Origin: Elusimicrobiota bacterium
GTDB lineage: Bacteria; Elusimicrobiota; Elusimicrobia; UBA1565; UBA9628
DNA length: 64,000 nt
Direction: 5' to 3'
NCBI GenBank assembly: GCA_016191335.1
Contig: JACPOW010000035.1
Span: 26,905-90,904, forward strand
In this document: piece after piece, positions 46,201 to 50,729 of the stretch
How positions within the stretch are numbered: position 1 is the first letter of the stretch
Layout of the letters: each line of letters starts with the position of its first letter
The notes under the pieces: model-generated
Told to the model about the DNA's origin: nothing
The model's input: the letters and a program-made list of their open reading frames with translations, nothing else
Databases searched by the model: none
Program-made: the position numbers and the translations under genes

Positions 46201-48854
46201 AGGTTGATGCCGACCGTGCTGATCTGCACGGGATAATAAGGATCGCCGACGCCGCCGTCGCGCGTCTGCGCGCGCACCGCGAGCTCGTAGGGGCCGTCGT
46301 CGGGGATGTTGGCCGTGTTCGAGGTGTCGAACGGGAAGGAGTAGGTGGTATTGCTCGCGGTCAGGGCGGCGAGCTTCCATTTGTCCTCCTCGGTGACGAA
46401 GCCGGAGGTGGTCATCACCGAGCCGTTCCAATTCTTGCCCGTGGCCAGGTGGGTGATGCGCACCGCGGCCGAGCTGATCCCGGTCTGGCCGAAGTTGTTG
46501 AAGCCGACGGTGCCGGCGATCACGCTGAAGCCGAGGTTGTTGCCCGGTCCGGGCGAGGTGACCGAGGCCGTCGGCACGGTCACGTAGAAGGTGCCGCCCG
46601 CGGAGAGCGCGGTGCCGGAGGACGGATTGGTCACCAGGATGGTGTACTGGCCGCCCTGCGCCGCGGTCGAGATCTTAAGGTAAGTCGTCAGTCCCAGGTT
46701 GGTGTAGGACATCGAGGCGACGGTGATCTCGGGCTCGAGGTAGCCGTCCTGGCGCTGAAACTGGACCTTGACCGTGTAGGAACTCGGCACGATCGCCCCG
46801 GTCAGACCGGTCCAATTCATGAAGTCCGTGCCCGTGCTCTTGATCGGACGGCTCAGGAGGGTCGTGCCGTCGTTGCTTAAGAGCGTGCCGCCGGAGACGA
46901 AGCCGTTGAGGCCGGCGTCGAAGTCGGCGACACCCGTGATCGTCGGCGCGTTCAGGCGCAAGGTCAGGGGCTTGTCGGAGCCCGCTCCGCCGTTGCGGTC
47001 GTACTTCGTGGGATATTCCTGGCCGTCCGGCATGGCGACGCGCAGATCGTAGTCGAAACCGGCATTAACGAAGGAAGAGAGCGTGATGAACGCGCGGATG
47101 TTCGAGGTGGTGACCCAGGTCACCGAGCCCACCGTGATCTCGCTTTGCGAGCCGGAGCTCGACAGCACGTAGAACTTCGGCGTGGGCGTACTCGTCGTCG
47201 GGATGAAGTTGGTGCCGACGATATCCAGCTCGTAGGTCGGACGTGTCAGGAATACGTTCGCCGGCAGCGTCGAGACCGAGGTCACCGTGGGGATCGGGTA
47301 GGTCGAGGTGATGATCTTGTCGAAGTAGGTGCCGGTGTCGTCGTGCCAGATCACCGGGATCGGATCGGGGTAGACGGCCCAGAAGCCGGGCTTGGGATTG
47401 TCGATGTTCGCGCCGTTGCGCCAGGACACGATCCCGTCGCATTCGTTGTTGGCGGTCGTGGTCATGGTCGAGCGGCAGGCGCGGTAGAACAAAGTGTCGT
47501 TGTTGGTGCTGCCCCAGATGGCGTAGAAGTCGTTGCGGTTGCTCTGGCCGCCGCTGCGGTACAGCATCGTGACCGCCGGGTTCTGCAGCGGAAAGTTGCC
47601 GTCGTCGACCGTCCGCCCGGCGAGGACCATCGTGCTGGTCACCACGCCGGTCGCGTTGGCCTTGCGGCGATAACCGATGTGGCCGCCTGTCGAGACGAAG
47701 ACGATATGCGCGACCGGCGAATTGACCTCATTGATGATGCTGAAGGAAAAACCCTCGGTATTCATGCTGACGCCGGCGACGGCATCGGTATTGTTGTAGC
47801 CGTGGATGAGGTTATCCATATCGAGCATCACGCCGCCGTTAATGTCATAGTTTTGAGTCGTGTCCGGGTCGGCGCCATTCATGCTCCTCAGTTTGAGGGT
47901 CTGCGAGCTGATCCAGATGAGCGCGCCGTCACCCTGGTTGAGGGTCGTGGCGCCCGGGTCCACGTTGTTGAGGCGCGCGCCGAGGATATAGTTGGGCGTG
48001 CTGTTGTCGACGACCGGTGCGATGGACAGGCCCGCCGGGTTGAGCACGCTCGGGTCGCCGCCGTCGCCCGCGCCGGTGCCGTCGTTTTCGTTGCAGAACG
48101 CATAGACGTTCGGGTTGCCGTTCGTGTAGTCGCTGAGGTCGGGCAGCAGGTTGGTCACGCCGATAGCGCCCATGTTGTTGTTGGCGAGCAGCGCGTTGTC
48201 GGTGTTGCCGAACACCGCCACGTGGGAGCCGTTCGTGGAGCTCGAGTAGGCCACGACTGCGGGCTTACCGCCGCCCTGGATGTCCCAAACCGTGGAGTTT
48301 GTGAGGTTGGATCCGTACTGGCAGATCGAGTTGGCGACGCGCAAGGTCATGCGCTGGCGGCGGATGCCGGAGGCGGCGTCCCAGGTGATGGTGCCGTTCG
48401 AGTTCAAGGTGCCCCAGCGCATGAACACGCGGTTGCCGCTCGAGTCGCCCATCGCGAGGTCGGCGGACGGGGCGCTTCCGGGCGCGTCGGCGGCCGCGTC
48501 GCCGGCGGCCACATAGACGCGGTTGAGGCTGGCCACGTACCAGATGCTGGGCTCGCCGGCCGCGGCGTCGGGGGCCGTCTGCGAAAACGGGAATACGTCC
48601 AAAGGCGCCGTCCATTCCTGGCCGTCCACGGAGAAGCGCCACACGGCGCGGTCGGAGCTGACCTCCCGGAAGAACGACCAGTAGCCCGTCCCCGGCACGT
48701 AGATCACGTTGCGCTGGCCGCCGTAGGCGGTGCTGGTGCCGGCCACGCCGAGCTTGCGCTGGGCGGCGGAAGCGCCCAAAGTCAGCGATAGCGCCGCCAC
48801 CCCTGCCAAGGCCAGGCGTCCCAGGCGCGCCGTCAGGGAGAGCCGTTTAACCAC
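31050..48854 (-). CDS. Giant surface protein, N-terminal 5934 residues
   Basis: Upstream half of the split gene. It starts at a GTG at 48854 with GAAGAGGG just upstream and has a clean signal peptide (MVKRLSLTARLGRLALAGVAALSLTLGASA-AQ). Residues about 32-515 form a propeller-like head ('GYWSFFREVSSDRAVWRFSVDG'). Residues about 520-755 hold IPT/TIG-like domains ('ELDIVGTNFIP', 'YTILVTNPSSG'). From about 760 on there are about 39 Ig-like repeats of 110-150 residues. The last ~50 residues after 'NYTAP' are out-of-frame Arg/Pro/Ser-rich sequence, showing that the frame shifts near 31203. With one base restored, the product would be about 11,266 residues. It ends in the C-terminal ORF at 15055-31089. 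The likely role is a cell-surface adhesin or filament. Confidence 0.92.
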   Translation of the reverse strand: MVKRLSLTARLGRLALAGVAALSLTLGASAAQRKLGVAGTSTAYGGQRNVIYVPGTGYWSFFREVSSDRAVWRFSVDGQEWTAPLDVFPFSQTAPDAAAGEPSIWYVASLNRVYVAAGDAAADAPGSAPSADLAMGDSSGNRVFMRWGTLNSNGTITWDAASGIRRQRMTLRVANSICQYGSNLTNSTVWDIQGGGKPAVVAYSSSTNGSHVAVFGNTDNALLANNNMGAIGVTNLLPDLSDYTNGNPNVYAFCNENDGTGAGDGGDPSVLNPAGLSIAPVVDNSTPNYILGARLNNVDPGATTLNQGDGALIWISSQTLKLRSMNGADPDTTQNYDINGGVMLDMDNLIHGYNNTDAVAGVSMNTEGFSFSIINEVNSPVAHIVFVSTGGHIGYRRKANATGVVTSTMVLAGRTVDDGNFPLQNPAVTMLYRSGGQSNRNDFYAIWGSTNNDTLFYRACRSTMTTTANNECDGIVSWRNGANIDNPKPGFWAVYPDPIPVIWHDDTGTYFDKIITSTYPIPTVTSVSTLPANVFLTRPTYELDIVGTNFIPTTSTPTPKFYVLSSSGSQSEITVGSVTWVTTSNIRAFITLSSFVNAGFDYDLRVAMPDGQEYPTKYDRNGGAGSDKPLTLRLNAPTITGVADFDAGLNGFVSGGTLLSNDGTTLLSRPIKSTGTDFMNWTGLTGAIVPSSYTVKVQFQRQDGYLEPEITVASMSYTNLGLTTYLKISTAAQGGQYTILVTNPSSGTALSAGGTFYVTVPTASVTSPGPGNNLGFSVIAGTVGFNNFGQTGISSAAVRITHLATGKNWNGSVMTTSGFVTEEDKWKLAALTASNTTYSFPFDTSNTANIPDDGPYELAVRAQTRDGGVGDPYYPVQISTVGINLDRFAPTAALQLPVSGATNSVTAISYQFSDLGTGVLVSSIMVQDIGIPTGSTETWVAFTTAGVLSGQPGVPVWLSTAAPYTPQTVFAAGQIGATNVQIDNATSIKLPQWQNGRKYAISGFAKDAAGRKIDQSTSGTSAYTTFIYDTQIPTVTITAPAGLALSSGAATWVTGFAGITGAIRDNVADNLDQQHVYVRVAELAPGAAESVSRWLDPGTLAFAAIAPSDAYKEFTQTLSAADASDPWSWDLTAAAAQFADGKTYRIEAYATDSAGNSTGTAVSPVLRYYLRLDNTPPTIAKVLISTDALSNSSVVIGTNSSVGLYQSSNPLTSIRLHLNDGTGSGIASVRYNLRYNGQFGLTQYDQNAFAVAGDSWPFQNPELTYYWNNATSTTTIPFQVALATSIPWRNAQDYFLHYEITDVAGNLRSYDWGFIYDTSPPTISGISVSSGTTFGDSADLPNAITGQAVDELNQIGKNPAGMFQVGVGVRRESDGKWFNASGPSWLAARADPVITSFSGNNWSFSPLGDLNASFWDSRSTETYQLYVWGQDNVVSTYTNVSSTITLKAVFHWEVQAPSSTLVAPSTSFNNVWYSSHTGFDLPFIITRSFDLPVSGPGAGNDTSCSMTGGPGGWPGGSPNICQVETEVQDTGSGQCWNGSSFGATCGTPAAFRAMTVIASSYTYNTQIGVPGGLWESMANGGTYRVRVRGKDSAVTSGGVWKPNTEVPATPVDCNTVSPSITGVRCVRVDKAPPQTVITNPVNSSDITAPVASIDGNAGDPGTGSGLGKTFIAICQDSAGSPDFTKCLTGPSATGPTGADSFTGALNWFEKTGASWSLNTNAVSAWSVGVFYHIIARSTDNVNNVEQWNSGAANNSNHVRVRIVAPGSSGSVVKPSIGDATFPFYQPTTLTSLTGVAVGNTHAQLRIKDTDANLYFDNNAAYPWIAVSTWVTSPTGALINVVGTDWLYAFPGPWRNNANYTVDLRVCNSVEGGCSGVLDTQTFVIDSSAPVNAVTNPSMAAHKAGQLSSLSGTVNDPSAPGQPNSLLSSSVRFRVVRMKDAKEWAVNASTFVAAPGDDLVGSDQGGGLFTYTTTYLTSEMMFEDGYQYRVNLIATDKAGNTGTGVGTVFRYDISLPTAAITVPLPTAVINTLATISGNARDPNPKLGDSNSSPSGIATVQVKIQRNANGSCFGGVNFGTVCSLPAAWLPATGFYQSAPGVATFTYTNANLDIALVSGEYVIAVRAVDVAGNVQTEFTAAGSSFTMTVDKDAPTVAITQPSLAAYTPASASAIGIDGTASDPLINGTSAGLLVPGIDVLLWHVIGPTSYYWTGAGFSTTVSSVQANGTSWTLPLVPTPVQYLAGGAGGATDKIYHTFATAHDASTLADGSVSQSSGNLSAPSAVTSFIVDGTPPISTMTGIVDGSYVNALTALAGTHDGSLSGTQKVEIRITTNPVTGPDWTGSSYTFTTPYWTTATLAGLNWTYNDLTGAFADNQLYFLYSRATDLVGNVQSPVTVYGVHYDVTPPAISISFPASPPANPPYSNNAESTRVSTYTWGAISDVGTGASGITQVWVGVSSGAAQNVWWNEADRDFTTSQSSVAWSTQVYKGGTSWQYVAPEFAGKLADGVNYTVFVYARDLAGNTVNFSNGMLPGASAGAQTQPFTYDLARPTSTVSVPANGSAVNALSAFSGAATDPGANPSGVSKTYMAIRHTDGGAASIGWWNWNTSAFDGTISDPPPAPPSSAWTQVASTTLQGLASLAWSTAVPAGMLESSATYRVVVDALDVATNLQQGPTPVGSGSAFRYDSQAPVVVATAPTASAYLNLAGLIALAGTANDQASGASGLGGVQIILKSKQIGGGGTGAGYWNGGNTNTLGDWDTVVGTKYGQWRTASGLSVWSLAYPNLAFLDSTRFVAWARAVDAAGNVSATPSNADLDNDVGGITFTYDNTAPVSATNLPPLFVNLPSLTTIGGTSSDDPYFGVRQPSGVSMVRYKLGRSDGFYWQILGGWAGVDPGFDDALDGPGTNPWKKIFGAGTFVDGYRYTVQSQARDFATNVEAVPPSYAFVVDLSTPASAVVWPNEGAFVSSSAVTVRGTAEDRFCILNVPLCAPGTREFEAGIAATSVTVAVAQITTSTDWWDGSSFASAAPVWSTAAFVGQSSGTWTFALPAGALTSTKVYRVVVRAQDRGGNLDVVTSTKSFVYDAAEPVSVATAPVLYNTGVSVIYGTARDDIPGQLAGVRLTIKETAGPNVGRYWNGNAWQAGAVELSSGVIGGLITGTTYAWTYDATTTAFDNFSTFTVTARAVDQAGNVETAHAGFDIEFYLQAPEPSLILTQPTGPDPKHYGPNSAAPVNTIIGTGQNLRLAGGGVRLALQRLTPPTSYWYEPSAAWTDDASTFTLVTVTAGNPQNWSQPLSAPYAVHNASYSLTVTPLNSAGLPGVPFTRTFVFDRTAPLSGFTNPASAPCGGTDACLSVLPTISGTSDDSANVKPPSVLFSGVRVRLKNSVTGDYWNGTAFAPGLSEILIEAPNFSGTGPFTWSTTTLAGAKLLDGEDYSLFAHAGDKAGNDTTVEGQMAAFTFVFDTSPPVGILSQPSSGQVYLNLATISGTSTDPGGANANNKFSDVQRVELQIREPHNDICWSNAFQTFTAACPNFFVATGTNPWTYSNANLTTLLTSGKPYTITARAVDYAGNTQTLFTAPLSSRTFNVDKAAPSAAFTKPLQGVSYRSSQLNGGSALTGTSADAEAGLYVDNDAVQSVENLIWYVVGPTSYYYTGAVNFNGTKFSSTTVELTACATPGCWQPVTAGTATWSTLFTGADWVPVGDQVFHAQTRARDRARASSGALTGNLASTFVQNVSLVDFKVDDTPPVSVVNDPPGTGFIQNLNTIAGTSNSDLSLANTYYLRVWYVVGASSVYWNGNAWNTGTPDVPTQLPVQVAGSTGVVAWTYPGAMFGYQAPTITQLDGTAYGIAIHALDNAGNLEVPTTSHFVLDRGGPSVVVSTPMAAFPNYGTARPLATLRGTSSDSPAGVFRVDLEIKDVSDTPNLYWDGGAWVAVSSFVPATSTNPWTYAAPPWIDNKAYQLRAKAVDLAGNDSGFGLPVSFKYDVNKPSTTITVPGQSFYPLSWQGTPLSGTALDWVNLPASEAKSGLTKVEIAIRNSGGTGDYWQGGGFNPAPAYRTVSTTTADPASWTYPPSNPAGDTLPAWSDGEQYRVDLRATDKAGNVEADVTKFFTFDAFAPTTTIVRPIDQSYATGFVLSSGTYSETVSPPGLQILVAVRDPLGAFWNGAAFVSYNPATCWRPAAIHVSSWTFVDSALAAAMTLNAVPRTYEVFARGIDGAGNDNRGSVEPTVGTGKAMRVDYFAPTSGFTYPANNTALTGGVTPILGTADDQALAATKGVGLLEVKLKAVQIDSVNTRRYWDGVGWNIADQPFNLPTTLGGAPQTVQTFQSQGAAINDGNFWDGYRYEVISRAADLQGFTDTVYSTTTFVVDRSTPSAAFDTPLHASYISTTTLTLSSGTFTEPLVAPGLIASGINLVRVQIEDVSDQAAPAHAIPGGLRYWDGLGWQAGAISTTAVVHASSWSLTALPTDWVRGDASPNGRQYAVRVFAADLAGNTGVFPNYMVGLATITFDGTPPTSGITIPTDGLDTTSLASIIGTAVDFKINSSSSDVRAVFVSVFAENTGNGDPFAGLYFNAALNNWSPSVVWNPTTYNPGSGEWQFNSATINANLFVGSYYVINSSASDRAGNASPLPTAGQPAYSRVRFLPPPAVTAITSPVSLQFYNALNALAGTANGVTSSVELQVKRADTGECWGGGAGFNWVPCLVDNGINTRVVTPSGGNWSYPPGGEFMPDWSAVNNTTFTVKATGINYAAVRETPFQLRQFNIDRSSPVSSVSFPTVGAFLAVPPTLTGATLDQFGANGAGIKNVKIQLKRTDNNFYWDQLASTWTVAVAQSTAAYAPGTNSWSFNSIVSTLTWQDGLSYTLEVFAEDKAVGAATGNTEVPAAPVTFAYDSTKPLVTVVTPPDAGAPNRQKLTVPATIAGTASATAPNSVRKVQIRVLNDSNVYANPAAGLSFNQINGDLAWFDATYAVDWTSWSVSSAVPFLNGSTYTIVARSQNQAGTFSVPYSSRTLVYDVLTPESGVTVPANGSVVKTLPAITGTAADFPAGNPGVVSEMFARLKRLDDGKYWDGFGGWNPAIVDLNIGQGVVVYVSSWNFVSGNIPVPGPGQLISGVSYYLTVAGKDNAGGGGNTEAWDSPRGSTFTFDNTPPLAGIIGPKDGSFSNSMPSFNGTSFDNVAVSTVMLSILDLAGGQCYNPATNAFNQPCPAAWFGAQGTVGAWSFAFPSQPWVHAQEYVLRSSATDIATNVQTAISSAAFRFDTDAATAAVTVPAAGALGPQIASIAGTATDAPAGISYLKLAISSGAGLGNWYDGSVWTAGAPTFFTTSTYVLGASDNWTWNYPTLADGQLYLLRARTLDKAGNQRDQNFNFRFDSSSPTATVAIPVDGGYRTGGFAITGASSDPDPDGGGPRAATNVSTVAVSIERLATNLCYVYGAGFTVPCPNFVPASGLPGAWTYTPTPNPYTTGESYSVIARAQDNAGNTQDVFANGVSSNTFTYNTATPTVGVTVPSTLRRSDLSALAGTANDAIPTSLAKVQVRVTRTTGINRHSNPGGAHPFDLDPATQGDAAWFDAASVSNPLWTNWTLSSGLPWVSGESYRVEARAINQAGTYSTTYSTQTTIYDTEAPYTDVRLPVAFSTVSALPQVTGTAYDLPLGNWGAVFNIRLRLTRLTDGWYWNGAGWTGLPTELTTSEGLKVHVSSWTLALNLPPSTDNPTTGLQNGVSYYMNVSGVDDALAVGNPEAFYDPVKASTFTVDLAGAVAGFTAPSPYSVISTLAKIRGTATDALAGVSTAGQIEIGIIENGPNNACWNGTIAGGTFTAAACASPGVPNWFAITGGDRGGLYSVPSTFWEVNAPPLTSQFGYKVWVRARDNATPSGNYTAPASRTSSPTGSARTPSLTTPRPRRSASPGPRSPTRRPIPGCTTTAARRPSPP
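31126..31199. repeat. 74-bp direct repeat, copy 1 (next to the frameshift)
   Basis: Bases 31126-31199 match 32331-32404 with a single mismatch (GTAAGGGAAG versus GTAAGTGAAG). The encoded stretch 'DVFANGVSSNTF.YNTATPTVGVT' is therefore the same in both. Other neighbouring Ig-like repeats are far more diverged at the DNA level. The frame change lies 4 bases beyond this copy. Confidence 0.9.
31201..31214 (-). other. Frameshift joining the two halves of the giant gene
   Basis: In the upstream frame the sequence reads '...DNATPSGNYTAP' and then turns to Arg/Ser/Pro-rich nonsense up to a stop at 31050. In the other frame, from GTC at 31203 on, it reads 'VEDVFANGVSSNTFPYNTATPTV', which matches a repeat copy about 1.2 kb upstream. 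Restoring one base here gives a single continuous frame from 48854 to 15055. There is no X XXY YYZ slippery heptamer, so an indel is more likely than programmed frameshifting. Confidence 0.88.
31204..46580 (-). repeat. About 39 tandem Ig-like repeats
   Basis: Hand count of repeat starts of the form 'PPxsxVtxPxxgsxxnxLxxIsGTAxDxxxG'. Each copy carries a mid-repeat 'YWNGxxW' and a final 'DGxxYxVxaRAxDxAGN' followed by 'F.yDxxxP'. The repeat length is 110-150 residues. The fold expected is the bacterial Ig-like type found in long adhesins. Cysteines are few. Copies are strongly diverged, apart from the near-identical 74-bp stretch at 31126/32331. Confidence 0.88.
32331..32404. repeat. 74-bp direct repeat, copy 2
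   Basis: This is the partner of 31126-31199, in the same orientation, 73 of 74 bases identical, 1205 bases apart. This copy lies in an intact repeat ('DNAGNTQDVFANGVSSNTFTYN'). Confidence 0.9.
46590..47297 (-). other. IPT/TIG-like domain pair in the giant protein
   Basis: Residues about 520-755 contain 'PTVTSVSTLPANVFL..PTYELDIVGTNFIP' and a second unit beginning 'APTITGVADFDAG' and ending 'GGQYTILVTNPSSGTALSAG'. The 'P.I..V' start, 'G.NF' turn and 'V.NP.G' end are IPT/TIG hallmarks. They link the head to the Ig-like stalk. Confidence 0.65.
47310..48761 (-). other. Propeller-like head of the giant protein
   Basis: About 485 residues directly after the signal peptide with no Ig-type pattern. 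Repeated 'xxxVYVAxxD', 'VAVFGNTDN', 'AHIVFVSTGGHIGYRR' and 'DFYAIWGSTNNDTLFYR' strands look like blades of a sialidase/BNR-type beta-propeller. This would be the exposed, possibly ligand-binding end. No catalytic residues are recognised. Confidence 0.55.
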
Positions 48855-49662
48855 GCACCCTCTTCAGCGCCTCGCCCGCTTCATGCCGTACGTCGGGATC
48901 GGCGTCCTTGGCGGCGGCCTTTAACGCCACGCGGGCGGGCAAAGCCGTCCGGCCCATGCGGCCGAGCGACGCGGCGGCCGCGGCGCGCACGATGGCGACA
49001 GGATCGGAGAGAGCAGCCATGAGGGGCTCAACCGCCCCCCCCCCGCCGACCTCGCCCATAGCCGCGCAGGCAAAGGTCCGAACCACGGGATCGCCGTCCT
49101 TGGCCGTTTTAACGATGGCCGGCAAGTGAGCCTGGGCGCCCTTCGCGGCCTTGGCCAGCGCCGTGCCGCAAGCGTTGCGGGAATTTTCGACCTTCAGGCA
49201 GCGCAGAAAATCCGGGATACGGGTCTGGGAAGCGGGCTTGGCGGTCCGCGCCAAGGCAGTGCCGGCCTGCGACCCCAAAACGGGGTCGTCCAACAGCCCC
49301 AGAAGCGGAGGAACCGCGGCGTCCCCGATGCTTTCGATCAACTGCAAAATGCGTTCGCGATGGTAGCGGTTGCGCATCTCCCCCACCAAGGCCGGAACGG
49401 CTGCGGCACCCCGCGCGAGCGTTTCGTCGCGATAGGCCAACCGGCGACCCGGGTCACGGTCGGACAGGCCGCGCACCAGTTCCTCAGGCGTCATGGTTTT
49501 GGCCGAAACGACAACGGCCGCATCCGGGATCACGCCCGCCTGCGCGCGCGTATAAGAAAGGGCGCACGCCAAAAAGAGCATGGACGCTGCGGTCCATGCG
49601 CTGTTTCGCGTGCGCGCGTAATAGGAAGCGATCGAAGACGCAATCCACCCAAGGCTGGTCAT
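48847..49662 (-). CDS. Secreted HEAT-repeat protein coupled to the giant gene
   Basis: A 271-residue protein. The start at 49662 is supported by GAGGG 4 bases upstream. A hydrophobic export segment (about 24-43, 'ASMLFLACALSYTRAQA') is followed by five to six HEAT repeats ('DPVVRTFACAAMGEVGGGGAVEPLMAALSDP' type). It ends 'ALKRVRG'. Its stop overlaps the GTG start of the giant gene by 8 bases, and the giant gene's ribosome site lies inside it, so the two are translationally coupled. It may be a chaperone or anchor for the giant protein (inference). It is not a close copy of the HEAT protein at 13883. Confidence 0.87.
   Translation of the reverse strand: MTSLGWIASSIASYYARTRNSAWTAASMLFLACALSYTRAQAGVIPDAAVVVSAKTMTPEELVRGLSDRDPGRRLAYRDETLARGAAAVPALVGEMRNRYHRERILQLIESIGDAAVPPLLGLLDDPVLGSQAGTALARTAKPASQTRIPDFLRCLKVENSRNACGTALAKAAKGAQAHLPAIVKTAKDGDPVVRTFACAAMGEVGGGGAVEPLMAALSDPVAIVRAAAAASLGRMGRTALPARVALKAAAKDADPDVRHEAGEALKRVRG
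48858..48865 (-). promoter_or_regulatory. Ribosome binding site of the giant gene
   Basis: GAAGAGGG lies 3 bases before the GTG start at 48854, within the last codons of the HEAT-repeat gene. This decides the GTG as start and implies coupling to translation of the HEAT gene. Confidence 0.65.
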
Positions 49663-49666
49663 TTGA

Positions 49667-49671
49667 CCCTC
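49667..49671 (-). promoter_or_regulatory. Ribosome binding site of the HEAT-repeat gene
   Basis: GAGGG is 4 bases upstream of the ATG at 49662. It supports this start over the internal ATG at 49581, which lacks a comparable site. Confidence 0.6.
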
Positions 49672-49751
49672 TATAGTGCGGTTATTCAGCTCAGGCCGGG
49701 TGTCGGAATTGTTTCCGAGACGGGGTCCGTACGGTTCTGTAATATTAGGAA

Positions 49752-49785
49752 CTTCGCCGGGCGGCGAAGGGGGGTTGGAGACCCC
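49752..49785. terminator. Two short adjacent hairpins in the intergenic gap
   Basis: CTTCGCC/GGCGAAG (49752-49769, loop of 4) and GGGGT/ACCCC (49771-49785, loop of 5) lie just after the stop of the 186-aa membrane-protein gene on the minus strand. Neither has a strong T-run, so termination is only possible. The surrounding gap of about 120 bases also holds the upstream region of the HEAT gene. Confidence 0.35.
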
Positions 49786-49786
49786 T

Positions 49787-50347
49787 TTAACAGCGGAGGA
49801 CTTCGATTGAGCTTTGGCGGGAAAGGGACGGCGTAAGGCGGTATCCGTGGCGTCGACAGAAGGCCACGGTCACGGCCGAGGAGGCCAGGAGGAGCATCCA
49901 GAGGACCGAGATCTTGGGCCCCCCTCCCGGCAGGCCGGGAAGCAGCTCCGGCAGGGCGAAGGCGGCGGCGGCCAGGCGGAAGGCGGCCCCGGCGTCGGCC
50001 AGGAGCTCGAGCGCGGACAGGATGGCGCGGGCCTTGGGCAGCGAACTGGTGAAGGCGTTCTGGGCCGCGCGGGTCACGGCCGCGCCTTTCAGGTCGGAGA
50101 GGACCTGCTCCCGGGTGACGGGGCGGCCCGCCTCGTCGCGGACGTCGAGCCCGTACTTGTTCTCGATCGCGGCCCGGGGGTCGACCCCTTGGGCGTCCAG
50201 GCCGGCCGCGGTCTCCGCGCGGCCGGTCGGGGCCAGCATCAGGAGGGCCAAAAATAGGCCCGGCCCCACCAACCATGGAACCCCTCTGTCCCGTCCATGA
50301 TAAGCAAGGGCCGAGCGAAATCGTGCGCGCACGCCGTGTATCAGCAT
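49787..50347 (-). CDS. Small exported/membrane protein of unknown function
   Basis: The listed ORF has 186 residues, but the start is uncertain. AGAGGGG precedes a TTG/GTG pair near 50265, which would give 'LVGPGLFLALLMLAPTGRAETAAG', a good signal peptide. I prefer this shorter form. The mature protein has a helical region ('DLKGAAVTRAAQNAFTSSLPKARAILSALE'), a 'LPELLPGLPGGGP' turn and one C-terminal membrane helix (about 150-168 of the listed ORF). No family is recognised. Confidence 0.6.
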   Translation of the reverse strand: MLIHGVRARFRSALAYHGRDRGVPWLVGPGLFLALLMLAPTGRAETAAGLDAQGVDPRAAIENKYGLDVRDEAGRPVTREQVLSDLKGAAVTRAAQNAFTSSLPKARAILSALELLADAGAAFRLAAAAFALPELLPGLPGGGPKISVLWMLLLASSAVTVAFCRRHGYRLTPSLSRQSSIEVLRC

Positions 50348-50525
50348 GTTTGGTTTCGGTAGCCAGGCGACCTCGGAGTTCTTCGAGGCCCTTCGCTTTG
50401 CGCCCCGCCCTCGCGAACGGTTTGCCGGTTTATCGCTCCAACGTCCGACCTTCGGAGTATAACAGGCGCCGTTTTATTGTCAAGACCCAAGGCCCCGACA
50501 ATCGCATTCCTCGTCGATGGAATCA

Positions 50526-50729
50526 TCACGACTTCCCTTCCTTCGCATCCGGAGCGTCACGCAAGATCGATGAACCTTCCGGCTTCGGAAGGGCGCCGGC
50601 GCGGTAGGCGAAGAGCATCATCCCTTCGAGCCACGCCAATCGCTCCGCGGGAGTGACATTGAGCCCGACGGTCAATTGCCGCTTGCGCGCGTCCTCCCAT
50701 CCGCACTCCCAGTCGTTATCGTCAGGCAC
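50526..50729 (-). CDS. Small protein paired with nucleotidyltransferase
   Basis: A 67-residue soluble protein with 'WECGWEDARKRQL' and 'TPAERLAWLEGM'. This pattern is seen in small proteins encoded next to nucleotidyltransferases. It overlaps the nucleotidyltransferase stop by 8 bases. By analogy it could be the antitoxin-like or substrate-presenting partner of a two-gene module; nothing in the sequence proves this. Confidence 0.7.
   Translation of the reverse strand: MPDDNDWECGWEDARKRQLTVGLNVTPAERLAWLEGMMLFAYRAGALPKPEGSSILRDAPDAKEGKS

Noticed and set aside
31761-46880. Plus-strand ORF of 5039 aa opposite the giant gene
   Set aside because: It is a stop-free shadow caused by high GC and codon bias on the other strand. 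The translation is low-complexity (R, G, V, D, A) with no domain, whereas the minus strand shows clear repeated domains.
50341-50529. 62-aa minus-strand ORF
   Set aside because: No ribosome site, motif or conserved-looking composition; the ~180-base gap seems to hold no gene.
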